A DNA stretch of 64,000 nucleotides from the NCBI RefSeq assembly GCF_008033445.1, contig NZ_VNKO01000014.1, positions 1 to 64,000 of the forward strand, in the 5' to 3' direction. The notes under the pieces were generated by a model. It ran no database searches and had not been told where the DNA came from. It saw nothing but the letters and a program-made list of their open reading frames with translations. Positions 38,387-47,506 of this stretch are shown here, piece by piece. The stretch is from Vulcaniibacterium gelatinicum (GTDB lineage: Bacteria > Pseudomonadota > Gammaproteobacteria > Xanthomonadales > Xanthomonadaceae). The translations under genes were made by a program, and so were the position numbers. Every line of letters starts with the position of its first letter. The first letter of the stretch is position 1.

Positions 38387-38405
38387 GGACGTCGTGCCGA
38401 CGTCC
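38387..38405 (+). promoter_or_regulatory. Perfect hairpin just after the riboswitch aptamer
   Basis: GGACGTCG (38387-38394) and CGACGTCC (38398-38405) form an 8-bp stem with a TGC loop, starting at the base after P1 closes. It has no T-run. It may be part of the switching region or a spacer helix. Confidence 0.5.
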
Positions 38406-38570
38406 GCCTGGCCAGGCGTTCCTCGCGGGAGGACGCGGTCGCAGCGCGGGCGGGGGCCGTCCGCGTTCCGTCCTTGCCTGCCGCGCGCAACGCCGGCTCG
38501 CCCGAGGGGGCGAGGGCCGGTGCTCGCGCGGCGGAGCTTCGGGCTCGCCGCGTGTCGCGCCGCTTTCGCT

Positions 38571-38594
38571 TCCTCTCCACCCATCTGGAGAGGA
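38571..38594 (+). promoter_or_regulatory. Shine-Dalgarno-sequestering hairpin of nrdA
   Basis: TCCTCTCC (38571-38578) pairs perfectly with GGAGAGGA (38587-38594) around an 8-base loop. The right arm is the ribosome-binding site, ending 7 bases before the nrdA ATG at 38602. This is the natural translational off-switch of the upstream cobalamin riboswitch. Base pairing is seen; the ligand-dependent formation is inferred. Confidence 0.7.
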
Positions 38595-38601
38595 CAGCCG
38601 C

Positions 38602-41046
38602 ATGCATTCCCTGACCGAAACCGACCTGGCGCAGGCCGTCCGGCGCGACGCCGGCGCGCCCGCGCCCGAACCGCGCGCCGCGCCATCCGCGTTCCAGCTG
38701 ACCCCGCCGCACGCGCCGGCGACCATGACCGTCACCAAGCGCGACGGCCGCCGCGAGCCGGTGGACGTGAACAAGATCGTGCGCGCGGTGCAGCGCTGGG
38801 CGTTCGGGCTCGACGAGATCGACCCGATGCGGGTGGCGCTCAAGACCATCGCCGGCATCTACGACGGCGCCACCACCCGCGAGCTGGACGAGCTCTCGAT
38901 CCGCACCGCCGCCGCCTTCACCGCCGAGGAGCCGCAGTACGCGCGTCTGGCCGCGCGCCTGCTCGGCGCCTATATCGACAAGGAGGTGACCGGCCTGGGC
39001 GTGCATTCGTTCTCGCAGTCCATCGCCCTCGGCCACGAACTGGGCCTGATCGGCGACCGCGTGCGCGAGACGGTGCAGGCCCATGCGCGCAAGTTCAACG
39101 ACGCGGTGGATCCGGCGCAGACCCTGCGCTTCGAATACTTCGGCCTGCGCACCCTGTACGACCGCTATCTGCTGCGCCATCCGCACCGGCGCTGCGTGAT
39201 CGAGACCCCGCAGCAGTTCTTCATGCGCATCGCGGTGGCGCTGGCCGAGACCCCGACCGAGGCGCTGGAGCTGTACCGGCTGATGTCCTCGCTCGACTAC
39301 CTGCCGAGCTCGCCGACCCTGTTCAACGCCGGCACCCGCCACGAGCAGTTGTCCTCGTGCTTCCTGCTCGACTCGCCGCAGGACACGCTGGCCGACATCT
39401 ACGCCCGCTACGGCGAGGTCGCGCAGCTGTCCAAGTTCAGCGGCGGGATCGGCCTGTCGTACTCGCGCGTCCGCGCGCGCGGGGCGCTGATCCGCTCCAC
39501 CAACGGCCGCAGCAACGGCATCGTGCCGTGGCTGAAGACCCTGGACGCCTCGGTGGCCGCGGTGAACCAGGGCGGCAAGCGCAAGGGCGCGGCCTGCATC
39601 TACCTGGAGACCTGGCACGCCGACATCGAGGAATTCCTGGAGCTGCGCGACAACACCGGCGACGAGATGCGCCGCACCCATCACCTGAACCTGGCCAACT
39701 GGGTGCCGGACCTGTTCATGCGCCGGGTGGAGGCCGACGCGCCGTGGTCGCTGTTCGACCCGGGCACGGTGCCGGAGCTCCCGGACCTGTGGGGCGAGGC
39801 CTTCGAGCGCGCCTACGAGCAGGCCGAGCGCCAGGGCCTGGCGGTGAAGACGCTGCCCGCGCGCGAGCTGTACGCGCGGATGATGAAGACCCTGGGCGAG
39901 ACCGGCAATGGCTGGATGACGTTCAAGGACGCCGCCAACCGCACCTGCAACCAGGTCGGCCCGGGGCGCGTGGTGCACCTGTCGAACCTGTGCACCGAGA
40001 TCCTGGAGGTGACGTCGCGGGACGAGACCGCGGTGTGCAACCTCGGCTCGATCAACCTCGGCCAGCACCTGCGTACCGACGAGGACGGCAAACCCGCCTT
40101 CGATTTCGATCGCCTGGCCGAGACCGTGCGCATCGCGGTGCGCCAGCTCGACCGGGTGATCGACCTCAACTTCTATCCGATCGAGTCGGCGCGCCGCTCC
40201 AACCTGCGCTGGCGGCCGGTGGGGCTGGGGGTGATGGGCCTGCAGGACGTGTTCTTCCGGCTGCGTCTGCCGTTCGACTCGGCCGAGGCGCTGGCGCTGT
40301 CGTCGAAGATCGCCGAGCGCATCTACCGCCATGCGCTGGAGACCTCGTGCGAGCTGGCCGAACGGCACGGCCCGCACCCGGCCTTCGCCGAGACCCGCGC
40401 CGCGCAGGGGCTGCTGCAGTTCGACCTGTGGGGCGTGGCGCCGGGCGAGCCGGAGGCGTGGGCGGCGCTGAAGGCGCGCATCGCCCGCCACGGCCTGCGC
40501 AACTCGCTGCTGGTGGCGATCGCGCCCACCGCCACCATCGCCTCGATCGCCGGCTGCTACGAGTGCATCGAGCCGCAGGTGAGCAACCTGTTCAAGCGCG
40601 AGACGCTTTCCGGCGATTTCCTCCAGGTCAACCGCTACCTGGTGGAGGAACTGAAGAAGCTGGGCCTGTGGACCGCGGAGGTGCGCGATGCGATCAAGCT
40701 CGCCGAAGGCTCGATCCAGGACGTGCCGGGCATCCCCGACGCGCTCAAGGCGATCTACCGCACCGCGTGGGAGCTGCCGCAGAAGGCGCTGATCGACCTG
40801 GCCGCCGCGCGCGGGCCGTACCTGGACCAGTCGCAGTCGCTGAACCTGTTCATGGAGAGCCCTAGCATCGGCCGGCTCTCGTCCATGTACATGTACGCGT
40901 GGAAGCGCGGCCTGAAGACCACCTACTACCTGCGTTCGCGTCCGGCCACGCGCATCGCCAAGGCCACGGTGGGCGCGGCGGCCACGCCGCGGCAGGCGCT
41001 GGCCTGTTCGCTCGAGAACCCGGAAAGCTGCGAGGCCTGCCAGTAG
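38602..41046 (+). CDS. nrdA: Class Ia ribonucleotide reductase, large subunit
   Basis: NrdA reduces ribonucleoside diphosphates to deoxy forms using a thiyl radical generated from NrdB. The 814-residue protein has an N-terminal ATP-cone (TVTKRDGRREPVDVNKIVRA, about 43-130) for dATP feedback. The redox cysteines lie in LSSCFLLDS and AVCNLGSINL, the catalytic Cys in HLSNLCTEI, and the thioredoxin-facing pair at the end is CEAC. The start is set by GGAGAGGA at 38587-38594. Expression is probably B12-repressible through the leader. It is followed by nrdB after 97 bases. Confidence 0.96.
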   Translation: MHSLTETDLAQAVRRDAGAPAPEPRAAPSAFQLTPPHAPATMTVTKRDGRREPVDVNKIVRAVQRWAFGLDEIDPMRVALKTIAGIYDGATTRELDELSIRTAAAFTAEEPQYARLAARLLGAYIDKEVTGLGVHSFSQSIALGHELGLIGDRVRETVQAHARKFNDAVDPAQTLRFEYFGLRTLYDRYLLRHPHRRCVIETPQQFFMRIAVALAETPTEALELYRLMSSLDYLPSSPTLFNAGTRHEQLSSCFLLDSPQDTLADIYARYGEVAQLSKFSGGIGLSYSRVRARGALIRSTNGRSNGIVPWLKTLDASVAAVNQGGKRKGAACIYLETWHADIEEFLELRDNTGDEMRRTHHLNLANWVPDLFMRRVEADAPWSLFDPGTVPELPDLWGEAFERAYEQAERQGLAVKTLPARELYARMMKTLGETGNGWMTFKDAANRTCNQVGPGRVVHLSNLCTEILEVTSRDETAVCNLGSINLGQHLRTDEDGKPAFDFDRLAETVRIAVRQLDRVIDLNFYPIESARRSNLRWRPVGLGVMGLQDVFFRLRLPFDSAEALALSSKIAERIYRHALETSCELAERHGPHPAFAETRAAQGLLQFDLWGVAPGEPEAWAALKARIARHGLRNSLLVAIAPTATIASIAGCYECIEPQVSNLFKRETLSGDFLQVNRYLVEELKKLGLWTAEVRDAIKLAEGSIQDVPGIPDALKAIYRTAWELPQKALIDLAAARGPYLDQSQSLNLFMESPSIGRLSSMYMYAWKRGLKTTYYLRSRPATRIAKATVGAAATPRQALACSLENPESCEACQ

Positions 41047-41143
41047 CCGACGGCCACGACGTTCCATGCGGCGCGGGGTGCCAGGACGGCCCCGCACAGG
41101 ACGTGCCCCGCGCCGCTCCCTGTTTTTTCCCGCGGAGATCCCG

Positions 41144-42166
41144 ATGGCACCGCACCTGCTCGACCCCGGCTTCGAACTCACCCTGCGGCCGATGCGCTAC
41201 CCGCAGTTCTACGAGATGTACCGCGCCGCGATCCGCAACACCTGGACCGTGGAGGAGATCGACTTCGGCATCGACGTCAACGACCTGCGCCACAAGCTGG
41301 CCCCGGCCGACCGGCACCTGGTCGAACGGCTGGTGGCGTTCTTCGCCACCGGCGACTCGATCGTGGCCAACAACCTGGTGCTGAACCTGTACCAGCACGT
41401 CAACGCGCCCGAGGCGCGCATGTACCTGTCGCGGCAGCTGTTCGAGGAGGCGCTGCACGTGCAGTTCTACCTGACCCTGCTGGATGCCTACATCCCCGAC
41501 CCGGCGCGCCGCGCCGAGGCGTTCGCCGCGGTGGAGAACATCCCCTCGATCCAGGCGAAGGCGGCGTTCTGCTTCCGCTGGATGGACTCGATCCGGGAGC
41601 TGCAGCGGCTGGAGACGCCGGCGCAGCGGCGCGCGTTCCTGCTCAACCTGATCTGCTTCGCCTGCTGCATCGAGGGCCTGTTCTTCTTCGCCGCCTTCGC
41701 CTATGTCTGGTTCCTGCGCTCGCGCGGGTTGCTGCCGGGGCTGGCGGCGGGCACCAACTGGGTGTTCCGCGACGAGTCCGGGCACATGGCCTTCGCCTTC
41801 GAGGTGATCCGCACCGTGCGCGCGGAGGAGCCGGGGCTGTTCGACGCGGGGATGGAGCGCGAGGTGCGGGCGATGCTGCACGAGGCGGTGGCGGTGGAGG
41901 CCGCGTTCGCCGACGACGTGCTCTCGGGCGGGCCGCTTCAAGAAGGCGTGCTCGGGCTGTCGCCGGCCGAGATGCGCCAGTACCTGCAGTACGTGGCCGA
42001 CCTGCGCCTGGCCGCGCTCGGGCTGGCGCCGGAGTTCGGCGCGCGCAACCCGTTCCCGTTCCTGGACCTGCAGGACGTGCAGGAGCTGACCAACTTCTTC
42101 GAGCGGCGGGTGTCGGCCTACCAGGTCGGGATCGGCGGCGAGGTGGCGTTCGAAGAGGCGTTCTGA
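41144..42166 (+). CDS. nrdB: Class Ia ribonucleotide reductase, small subunit
   Basis: NrdB houses the di-iron centre and tyrosyl radical. The 340-residue protein retains EALHVQFY, in which Glu, His and the radical Tyr are spaced as in E. coli NrdB. CCIEGLFFFAAFA and DESGHMAF provide the remaining Glu and His ligands. The class is therefore radical-tyrosine and not Mn/Fe-Phe type. The ATG at 41144 follows a GGAG site. The C-terminal tail (GEVAFEEAF) is the segment that docks on NrdA. Confidence 0.95.
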   Translation: MAPHLLDPGFELTLRPMRYPQFYEMYRAAIRNTWTVEEIDFGIDVNDLRHKLAPADRHLVERLVAFFATGDSIVANNLVLNLYQHVNAPEARMYLSRQLFEEALHVQFYLTLLDAYIPDPARRAEAFAAVENIPSIQAKAAFCFRWMDSIRELQRLETPAQRRAFLLNLICFACCIEGLFFFAAFAYVWFLRSRGLLPGLAAGTNWVFRDESGHMAFAFEVIRTVRAEEPGLFDAGMEREVRAMLHEAVAVEAAFADDVLSGGPLQEGVLGLSPAEMRQYLQYVADLRLAALGLAPEFGARNPFPFLDLQDVQELTNFFERRVSAYQVGIGGEVAFEEAF

Positions 42167-42173
42167 GGGCGGG

Positions 42174-42179
42174 TACACT
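42174..42179 (+). promoter_or_regulatory. -10-like box before nadE
   Basis: TACACT lies 30 bases before the nadE ATG, just after the nrdB stop. I see no good -35 at the right distance, so this is a weak call that nadE has its own promoter. Confidence 0.3.
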
Positions 42180-42209
42180 GCGCGCCTGGTGGTCTGACAG
42201 AGGTACCGC

Positions 42210-43841
42210 ATGACGCTCCGCATCGCCCTGGCGCAGTTCGATTTCCCGGTGGGGGCGGTGGCGTCCAACGCCGAGCGGATCGCGGCGATGATCGGGCAGG
42301 CGCGCGACGAGTTCGGCGCCGACCTGGTGGTGTTCCCGGAGCTGGCGCTGTCGGGCTATCCGCCGGAGGACCTGCTGCTGCGGCCGGCGTTCCTGGCCGA
42401 CTGCGAGGCGGCGATGCGGCGCATCGCCCCGGCCGCGCGCGGCATCACCGCGGTGGTCGGCTGGCCGCAGGCGGCCGGCGCGATCGTGTACAACGCCGCC
42501 AGCGTGCTGCAGGACGGGCGCATCGCCCACACCTACCGCAAGCGCGAGCTGCCCAACTACGCGGTGTTCGACGAGCGCCGCTACTTCGACGTGGACCCCG
42601 ACCGCGAGGACTGCGTGTTCGAGGTCGAGGGCACGCCGGTCGGGTTGCTGATCTGCGAGGACCTGTGGTTCCCCGAGCCGCTGGCCGGCACGGTGCGCGC
42701 CGGGGCGCAGCTGGTGGTGGTGCCCAACGCCTCGCCGTTCGAGCGCGACAAGCACGCCCAGCGCGACCGCCTGCTGGCCGAACGTGCCGGCGAGAGCGGG
42801 GCGGCGATCGCCTACCTGAACCTGGTCGGCGGCCAGGACGCACTGGTGTTCGACGGCGCCTCGGTGCTGGCCGACGGCGACGGCACCGTGCACCCGGCCG
42901 CGGCCGCGTTCCTGGACCAGTGGCTGGTGGCCGACTTCGATCCGGCCACGCGCCGCTTCGCGCCGGTGCAGTGGATCGTGGACGGCGACGAGAGCCGCGA
43001 CGCGCTGGCCTGGCGCGCGGTGGTGCGCGGGCTGCAGGACTACTGCCGCAAGAACGGCTTCGACAAGGTCTGGCTCGGGCTGTCGGGCGGGGTGGACTCG
43101 GCGCTGGTGCTGGCGCTGGCGGTGGACGCGCTCGGCGCCGACCACGTCACCGCGGTGCGGCTGCCCTCGCGCTACACCGCGGCGCTGTCCAACGACCTGG
43201 CCGAGGCGCAGTGCCGCACGCTCGGCGTGCGCCTGCTGACGGTGCCGATCGAGCGGCCGTTCCAGGGCTTCCTGGACGCGCTGGCGGAACCGTTCGCGGG
43301 CCGGCCGGCGGACGTGACCGAGGAGAACCTGCAGTCGCGCTGCCGCGGCGCGATCCTGATGGCGCTGGCCAACAAGTTCGGCGGGCTGCTGCTGACCACC
43401 GGCAACAAGAGCGAGTACGCGGTCGGCTACGCCACCATCTACGGCGACATGTGCGGCGGCTACGCGCCGCTGAAGGACCTGTACAAGACCGAGGTGTACG
43501 CGCTGGCGCGCTGGCGCAACACGGTCGGCGGCACGCCGGTGATCCCCGAGGGCGTGATCGTGCGCCCGCCGTCGGCGGAGCTGCGCGAGAACCAGACCGA
43601 CCAGGATTCGCTGCCGCCCTACGACGTGCTCGACGCGATCCTGCTCCGGCACGTGGACCAGGAGCAGTCGCGCGAGGAGATCGTGGCCGCCGGCTTCGAC
43701 GCCGCCACCGTGGACAAGGTGCTGCGGCTGGTGCGGATCAGCGAGTGGAAGCGGCACCAGGCCGCGCCGGGGCCGAAGGTGTCGCGGCGCGCGTTCGGGC
43801 GCGAGCGGCGCTATCCGATCAGCAACGGCTACGCCGGCTGA
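42210..43841 (+). CDS. nadE: Glutamine-dependent NAD+ synthetase
   Basis: The 543-residue enzyme makes NAD from deamido-NAD. Its N-terminal nitrilase-type glutaminase has the triad Glu (VFPELALSGY, about 44), Lys (TYRKRELPNY, about 110) and Cys (LLICEDLWFPE, about 148). The C-terminal synthetase has the PP-loop LGLSGGVDSALVLALAV (about 289-305) and TTGNKSEYAVGYATIYGDM. It can therefore use glutamine and not only ammonia. Its 3' end overlaps the convergent phzF gene by 13 bases. Confidence 0.95.
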   Translation: MTLRIALAQFDFPVGAVASNAERIAAMIGQARDEFGADLVVFPELALSGYPPEDLLLRPAFLADCEAAMRRIAPAARGITAVVGWPQAAGAIVYNAASVLQDGRIAHTYRKRELPNYAVFDERRYFDVDPDREDCVFEVEGTPVGLLICEDLWFPEPLAGTVRAGAQLVVVPNASPFERDKHAQRDRLLAERAGESGAAIAYLNLVGGQDALVFDGASVLADGDGTVHPAAAAFLDQWLVADFDPATRRFAPVQWIVDGDESRDALAWRAVVRGLQDYCRKNGFDKVWLGLSGGVDSALVLALAVDALGADHVTAVRLPSRYTAALSNDLAEAQCRTLGVRLLTVPIERPFQGFLDALAEPFAGRPADVTEENLQSRCRGAILMALANKFGGLLLTTGNKSEYAVGYATIYGDMCGGYAPLKDLYKTEVYALARWRNTVGGTPVIPEGVIVRPPSAELRENQTDQDSLPPYDVLDAILLRHVDQEQSREEIVAAGFDAATVDKVLRLVRISEWKRHQAAPGPKVSRRAFGRERRYPISNGYAG

Positions 43842-44677
43842 GGCGCGGTGATCGGCACCGCGCGGCCGCTGACGCGGATGCCGCCGCGTGCGCCGATGCC
43901 GACCGTGAGCAGGCTCGGCCGGCCCATGTCCTCGCCCTGCACGATGGTCACCGTCGCCGGCGGCGTCACCAGCCCGAGCGTGCGCAGGTAGGCGCCGAAC
44001 GCGGCCGCGGCCGCGCCGGTGGCCGGGTCCTCGACCACGCCGCCGACCGGGAACGGATCGCGGGCGTGGAAGCGCACCGGCGTCTCGCGCCAGACCAGGT
44101 GCACGGTGGTCAGGTCGTGGGCCAGCATCGTCGCCTGCAGCGCGGCGAAGTCGTAGTCGAGCCGGCGCAGGCGCTCGCGGGTGCGCGCGGCCAGCACCAG
44201 GTGGCGTGCGCCGGCGTAGGCCACCCGCGGCGGCAGCGCGGGATCGAGTTCGTCGGCGTGCCAGCGCAGGGCCGCCAGGGCCGGTGCGAGCAGCGTGTCC
44301 GGGGCCGGCTCGACATGCGGTTCGACGCTGGTCAGGGTCGCGCGGGTGCGGCCGTCCTCGCGCGTGGTTTCCACCAGGACCTCGCCGTTGCGGGTGCGAA
44401 AGCGGAGCAGGCCAGGGCCCTCGCGCTCGGCGATCGCGACCGCGGCGGCGATGGTGGCGTGGCCGCAGAACGGCACTTCCGCGAGCGGGCTGAAGTAGCG
44501 CACGTCGTGGATGCCGTCGCCCTGCGGGCAAAGGAAGGCGGTTTCCGAATAACCGAGTTCGGCGGCGATGGCGCGCATCGCGGCCGCGTCCAGGCCGGTG
44601 GCGTCGGGCACCACGCCGGCGGGGTTGCCGCCGTCGGCGCGTTCGGTGAAGGCGGCGTAGCGCAGGATCTCGGGCAT
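43829..44677 (-). CDS. PhzF-family isomerase-like protein
   Basis: The 282-residue protein has the two-domain PhzF/diaminopimelate-epimerase-like fold. FTERADGGNPAGVVPDA lies at the N-terminus, LGYSETAFLCPQ carries the likely catalytic Glu, and FSPLAEVPFCGHATIAAA and VEDPATGAAAAAFGAYL mark the two half-barrels. True PhzF acts in phenazine synthesis, but no other phz gene is nearby, so the substrate is unknown. Its stop lies inside the end of nadE. Confidence 0.85.
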   Translation of the reverse strand: MPEILRYAAFTERADGGNPAGVVPDATGLDAAAMRAIAAELGYSETAFLCPQGDGIHDVRYFSPLAEVPFCGHATIAAAVAIAEREGPGLLRFRTRNGEVLVETTREDGRTRATLTSVEPHVEPAPDTLLAPALAALRWHADELDPALPPRVAYAGARHLVLAARTRERLRRLDYDFAALQATMLAHDLTTVHLVWRETPVRFHARDPFPVGGVVEDPATGAAAAAFGAYLRTLGLVTPPATVTIVQGEDMGRPSLLTVGIGARGGIRVSGRAVPITAPQPA

Positions 44678-44719
44678 CGCGCGGCGTTCCGGATGGGGGC
44701 AGGGCGATGCTACAGACGA

Positions 44720-44743
44720 CGATGCCGCCCGGAGGCGGCATCG
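44720..44743 (-). terminator. Candidate terminator after bamD
   Basis: CGATGCCGCC (44720-44729) and GGCGGCATCG (44734-44743) form a perfect 10-bp stem with a 4-base loop, 28 bases after the bamD stop on the minus strand. The following bases are GTCGTCTGTAG, not a clean T-run. Confidence 0.45.
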
Positions 44744-44771
44744 GCGGTACCACTGTGTTGCGCGACCGGGC

Positions 44772-45629
44772 TCAATCCATGTCGAGGGCCGACTTCTCGC
44801 CCGCGAACGGGTTGAGCTTGCGCCAGTTCGACGGGTAGTCCGGCCAGTCGCCGGCCAGCCAGGGGTGGTTCGGCGCGTTCTGCTCCAGCACCCGGCGCGC
44901 GTCCGCGGCCAGGGTCTGGTTGCCCAGGCGGGTGTAGGCCTCGGCCAGCACCGCCACCGCGTCGTTCTGGTGTTCGCTCTGCGGGTAGGTCTCGAGCAGG
45001 TAGGTGGCGCGGTTGGCCGCCGCCACCCAGGCGCCGCGGCGCAGGTAGTACAGCGCGGTTTCCAGTTCGTGGCGGGCGAACATGTTGCGCAGCGTCACCA
45101 TGCGCTGGCGCGCGTCGGCGGCGTAGCGGCTGTTGGGGTAGCGCTCGGCGACGATGGAGAAGTCGTTGTAGGCCTGCTGCGGCGTGGCCAGGTCGCGGCG
45201 GCTGGCGTCCAGGCGCCAGACCCGCTGCAGGAACACCGTGTCGCGGCTGGCGTTGGTCAGCCCGCGCAGGTAGTACATGTAGGCGATGTGGCGGTGGGTG
45301 GGGTAGGTGCGGATGAAACGGTCGATGGTCGAGACCGCGTCGTCGTGGCGGCCGCGCTTGTATTGCGCGTAGGCCATCTCGATCAGCGCCTGCTCGGCGT
45401 ACGGCCCGTAGGGGTACTGGGCGATCAGGCGCTTGAATTTTTCCTCGGCGCTGGACCAGTTGCGCCCGCGCAGCGAAGCGTGGGCCTCCTCGTAGAGCTG
45501 TTCCACCGCCGCGTTCTCGGGTGCTTCCTCGCCGCGGAAGAAGTTCTTGATCCGCGCGCAGCCGCTCGTGGCCAGGATCGCGGCGAGCAGCAGCAACAGC
45601 AGGGAACGGGAGGCGGAGCGTGGGGTCAT
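44772..45629 (-). CDS. bamD: Outer-membrane assembly lipoprotein BamD
   Basis: BamD is the essential lipoprotein partner of BamA in outer-membrane protein assembly. The 285-residue precursor has a signal sequence ending in the lipobox ATSGC, placing the lipidated Cys near residue 24. TPR-type helix pairs follow ([20 protein letters not shown], then [20 protein letters not shown]). The gene is divergent from rluD, an arrangement common in gammaproteobacteria. Confidence 0.93.
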   Translation of the reverse strand: MTPRSASRSLLLLLLAAILATSGCARIKNFFRGEEAPENAAVEQLYEEAHASLRGRNWSSAEEKFKRLIAQYPYGPYAEQALIEMAYAQYKRGRHDDAVSTIDRFIRTYPTHRHIAYMYYLRGLTNASRDTVFLQRVWRLDASRRDLATPQQAYNDFSIVAERYPNSRYAADARQRMVTLRNMFARHELETALYYLRRGAWVAAANRATYLLETYPQSEHQNDAVAVLAEAYTRLGNQTLAADARRVLEQNAPNHPWLAGDWPDYPSNWRKLNPFAGEKSALDMD

Positions 45630-45674
45630 GGACGGGTCTGGCGCGGCGGGCCGGAGTGCGGCCGGGAACGGCGG

Positions 45675-45680
45675 ATAATA
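45675..45680 (-). promoter_or_regulatory. -10-like box in the bamD/rluD divergence
   Basis: The minus strand reads TATTAT here, which would start a bamD transcript near 45668 with a leader of about 40 bases. The overlapping plus-strand GATAAT (45674-45679) could equally serve rluD. No convincing -35 is visible for either. Confidence 0.35.
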
Positions 45681-45751
45681 GCAGCCCCATTCCCTCGGCC
45701 CGTTTCCGTGCCCGGGCCGGCCGTTTTCCGGATCCCGGGCCAGCGCCTGCC

Positions 45752-46723
45752 ATGACCGACCCTGCCGCCGCGCGCACCGCGCGCGTTCCCGATGCCGCCG
45801 CCGGCCGCCGTTTCGACGCGGTGCTGGCCGAATTGTTCCCGGAATACTCGCGCTCGCGGCTGGCGGCGTGGATCAAGTCGGGCGATGCCCGCCTCGACGG
45901 CCGCGCGGCGCGGCCGCGCGATCCGGTGCGCGGCGGCGAGACGGTGACCCTGGTCGAGGTGCTGGAACCGCAGACCGAGGCGCCGGCGCAGGACATCCCG
46001 CTCGACCTGCTGTACGAGGACCCGGCGCTGTTCGTGGTCAACAAGCCGCCGGGCCTGGTGGTGCATCCCGGCGCGGGCAATCCGGCCGGGACCCTGGTCA
46101 ACGCGCTGCTGCACCGCGACCCCGGCCTGGCCGCGCTGCCGCGCGCCGGCATCGTGCACCGCCTCGACAAGGACACCTCCGGGGTGATGGTGGTGGCGCG
46201 CACGCTGCCGGCGCACGCCGCGCTGGTGGAGCAGCTGTCCGCGCGGCAGGTGCACCGGCAATACCTGGCGATCGTGGTCGGGGCGCTGGTCGCCGGCGGC
46301 ACCGCGAACGCGCCGATCGACCGCCACCCGCGCGACCGCCTGCGCATGGCGGTGCGCGAGGACGGGCGCGAGGCGGTCACCCACTTCCGTCTGCGCGAGC
46401 GCTTCCGCGCCCACACCCTGCTCGAATGCCGGCTGGAGACCGGGCGCACGCACCAGATCCGCGTGCACATGGCGCACCTGCGGCACCCGATCGTCGGCGA
46501 TCCGCTGTACGGCGGGCCGCTGAAGCTGCCCAGGGGTGCGACGCCGGAGCTGGTCGAGGCGCTGCGCGGGTTCCGGCGCCAGGCGCTGCACGCGGAAGTG
46601 CTGGAGTTCGCCCATCCGCTCACCGGCGCACCGGTGCGCTGCAGCGCGCCGGTGCCGGAGGACATGCGCCGGCTGATCGCGCTGCTGCGCGCCGACGCCA
46701 GGGCCGCGGAGGCCGCATCGTGA
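45752..46723 (+). CDS. rluD: 23S rRNA pseudouridine synthase RluD
   Basis: RluD makes pseudouridines in helix 69 of 23S rRNA. The 323-residue protein has an N-terminal S4 RNA-binding domain (about 15-75, [18 protein letters not shown]). The RluA-type catalytic core includes [16 protein letters not shown] and the active-site HRLDKDTSG with its Asp, then [20 protein letters not shown]. The ATG at 45752 gives a normal length. The TGA overlaps the pgeF GTG, so the two are coupled. Confidence 0.93.
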   Translation: MTDPAAARTARVPDAAAGRRFDAVLAELFPEYSRSRLAAWIKSGDARLDGRAARPRDPVRGGETVTLVEVLEPQTEAPAQDIPLDLLYEDPALFVVNKPPGLVVHPGAGNPAGTLVNALLHRDPGLAALPRAGIVHRLDKDTSGVMVVARTLPAHAALVEQLSARQVHRQYLAIVVGALVAGGTANAPIDRHPRDRLRMAVREDGREAVTHFRLRERFRAHTLLECRLETGRTHQIRVHMAHLRHPIVGDPLYGGPLKLPRGATPELVEALRGFRRQALHAEVLEFAHPLTGAPVRCSAPVPEDMRRLIALLRADARAAEAAS

Positions 46724-47484
46724 GCGCGGCCGACACCGGCGCGATCCTGCGCGCGGACTGGCCCGCGCCGCCGGGGGTGGTGGCGTTCACCACGCTGCGG
46801 CACGGTGCGGGCGTGTCGCAACCGCCGTTCGACAGCTTCAACCTCGGCCTGCGCAGCGGCGACGAGCCCGAGGCCGTGCGGCGCAATCGCGCCGAACTGG
46901 CCGCACGCTTCGGCCTGCCGGCGCCGCCGCACTGGCTGCGGCAGGTGCACGGCACGCAGGTGCTGCGCCTCGGCGCGGAGGCCCCGGCGGAGCCCGAGCC
47001 CGAGGCCGATGCCGCAGTCACCGACGCGGCCGGCACCGTGCTCGCCATCCTCACCGCCGACTGCCTGCCGGTGGTGTTCGCGGCCGTGGACGGCAGCGAG
47101 GTCGGCGCCGCCCATGCCGGCTGGCGCGGGCTGGCCGCGGGCGTGCTCGAGGCCACCGTCGCCGCGCTGCACACGCCGCCTGCCCGCCTGCGCGCCTGGC
47201 TGGGTCCCGCGGCCGGGCCGCAGGCCTACGAGGTCGGCGAGGAGGTGCGCGCGGCGTTCCTGGCCCGCGATCCGCGCGCGGCGACGGCCTTCGTCGCCAC
47301 CCGCCCCGGCCACTGGCGCGTGGACCTGTACGCGCTGGCGCGGCAGCGGCTCGCCGCGGCCGGCGTGACCGACGTGCACGGCGGCGGCCTGTGCACGATC
47401 TCCGACCCGGCGCGCTTCTTCTCCCACCGCCGCGACGCCCGCACCGGGCGCATCGCCACGCTGGTCTGGCGCGCCGCGCGCTGA
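46720..47484 (+). CDS. pgeF: Multicopper-oxidase-fold protein PgeF/YfiH
   Basis: The 254-residue protein belongs to the DUF152/laccase-domain family. It has [27 protein letters not shown] and the metal-binding [16 protein letters not shown], with a late Cys-His site in [19 protein letters not shown]. In E. coli, YfiH/PgeF edits aberrant muropeptides during peptidoglycan synthesis; related proteins act as purine nucleoside phosphorylases. The GTG start overlaps the rluD stop, a pairing conserved in gammaproteobacteria. Confidence 0.88.
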   Translation: MSAADTGAILRADWPAPPGVVAFTTLRHGAGVSQPPFDSFNLGLRSGDEPEAVRRNRAELAARFGLPAPPHWLRQVHGTQVLRLGAEAPAEPEPEADAAVTDAAGTVLAILTADCLPVVFAAVDGSEVGAAHAGWRGLAAGVLEATVAALHTPPARLRAWLGPAAGPQAYEVGEEVRAAFLARDPRAATAFVATRPGHWRVDLYALARQRLAAAGVTDVHGGGLCTISDPARFFSHRRDARTGRIATLVWRAAR

Positions 47485-47506
47485 GCGCGCACGTCGGCGG
47501 CGAAGT

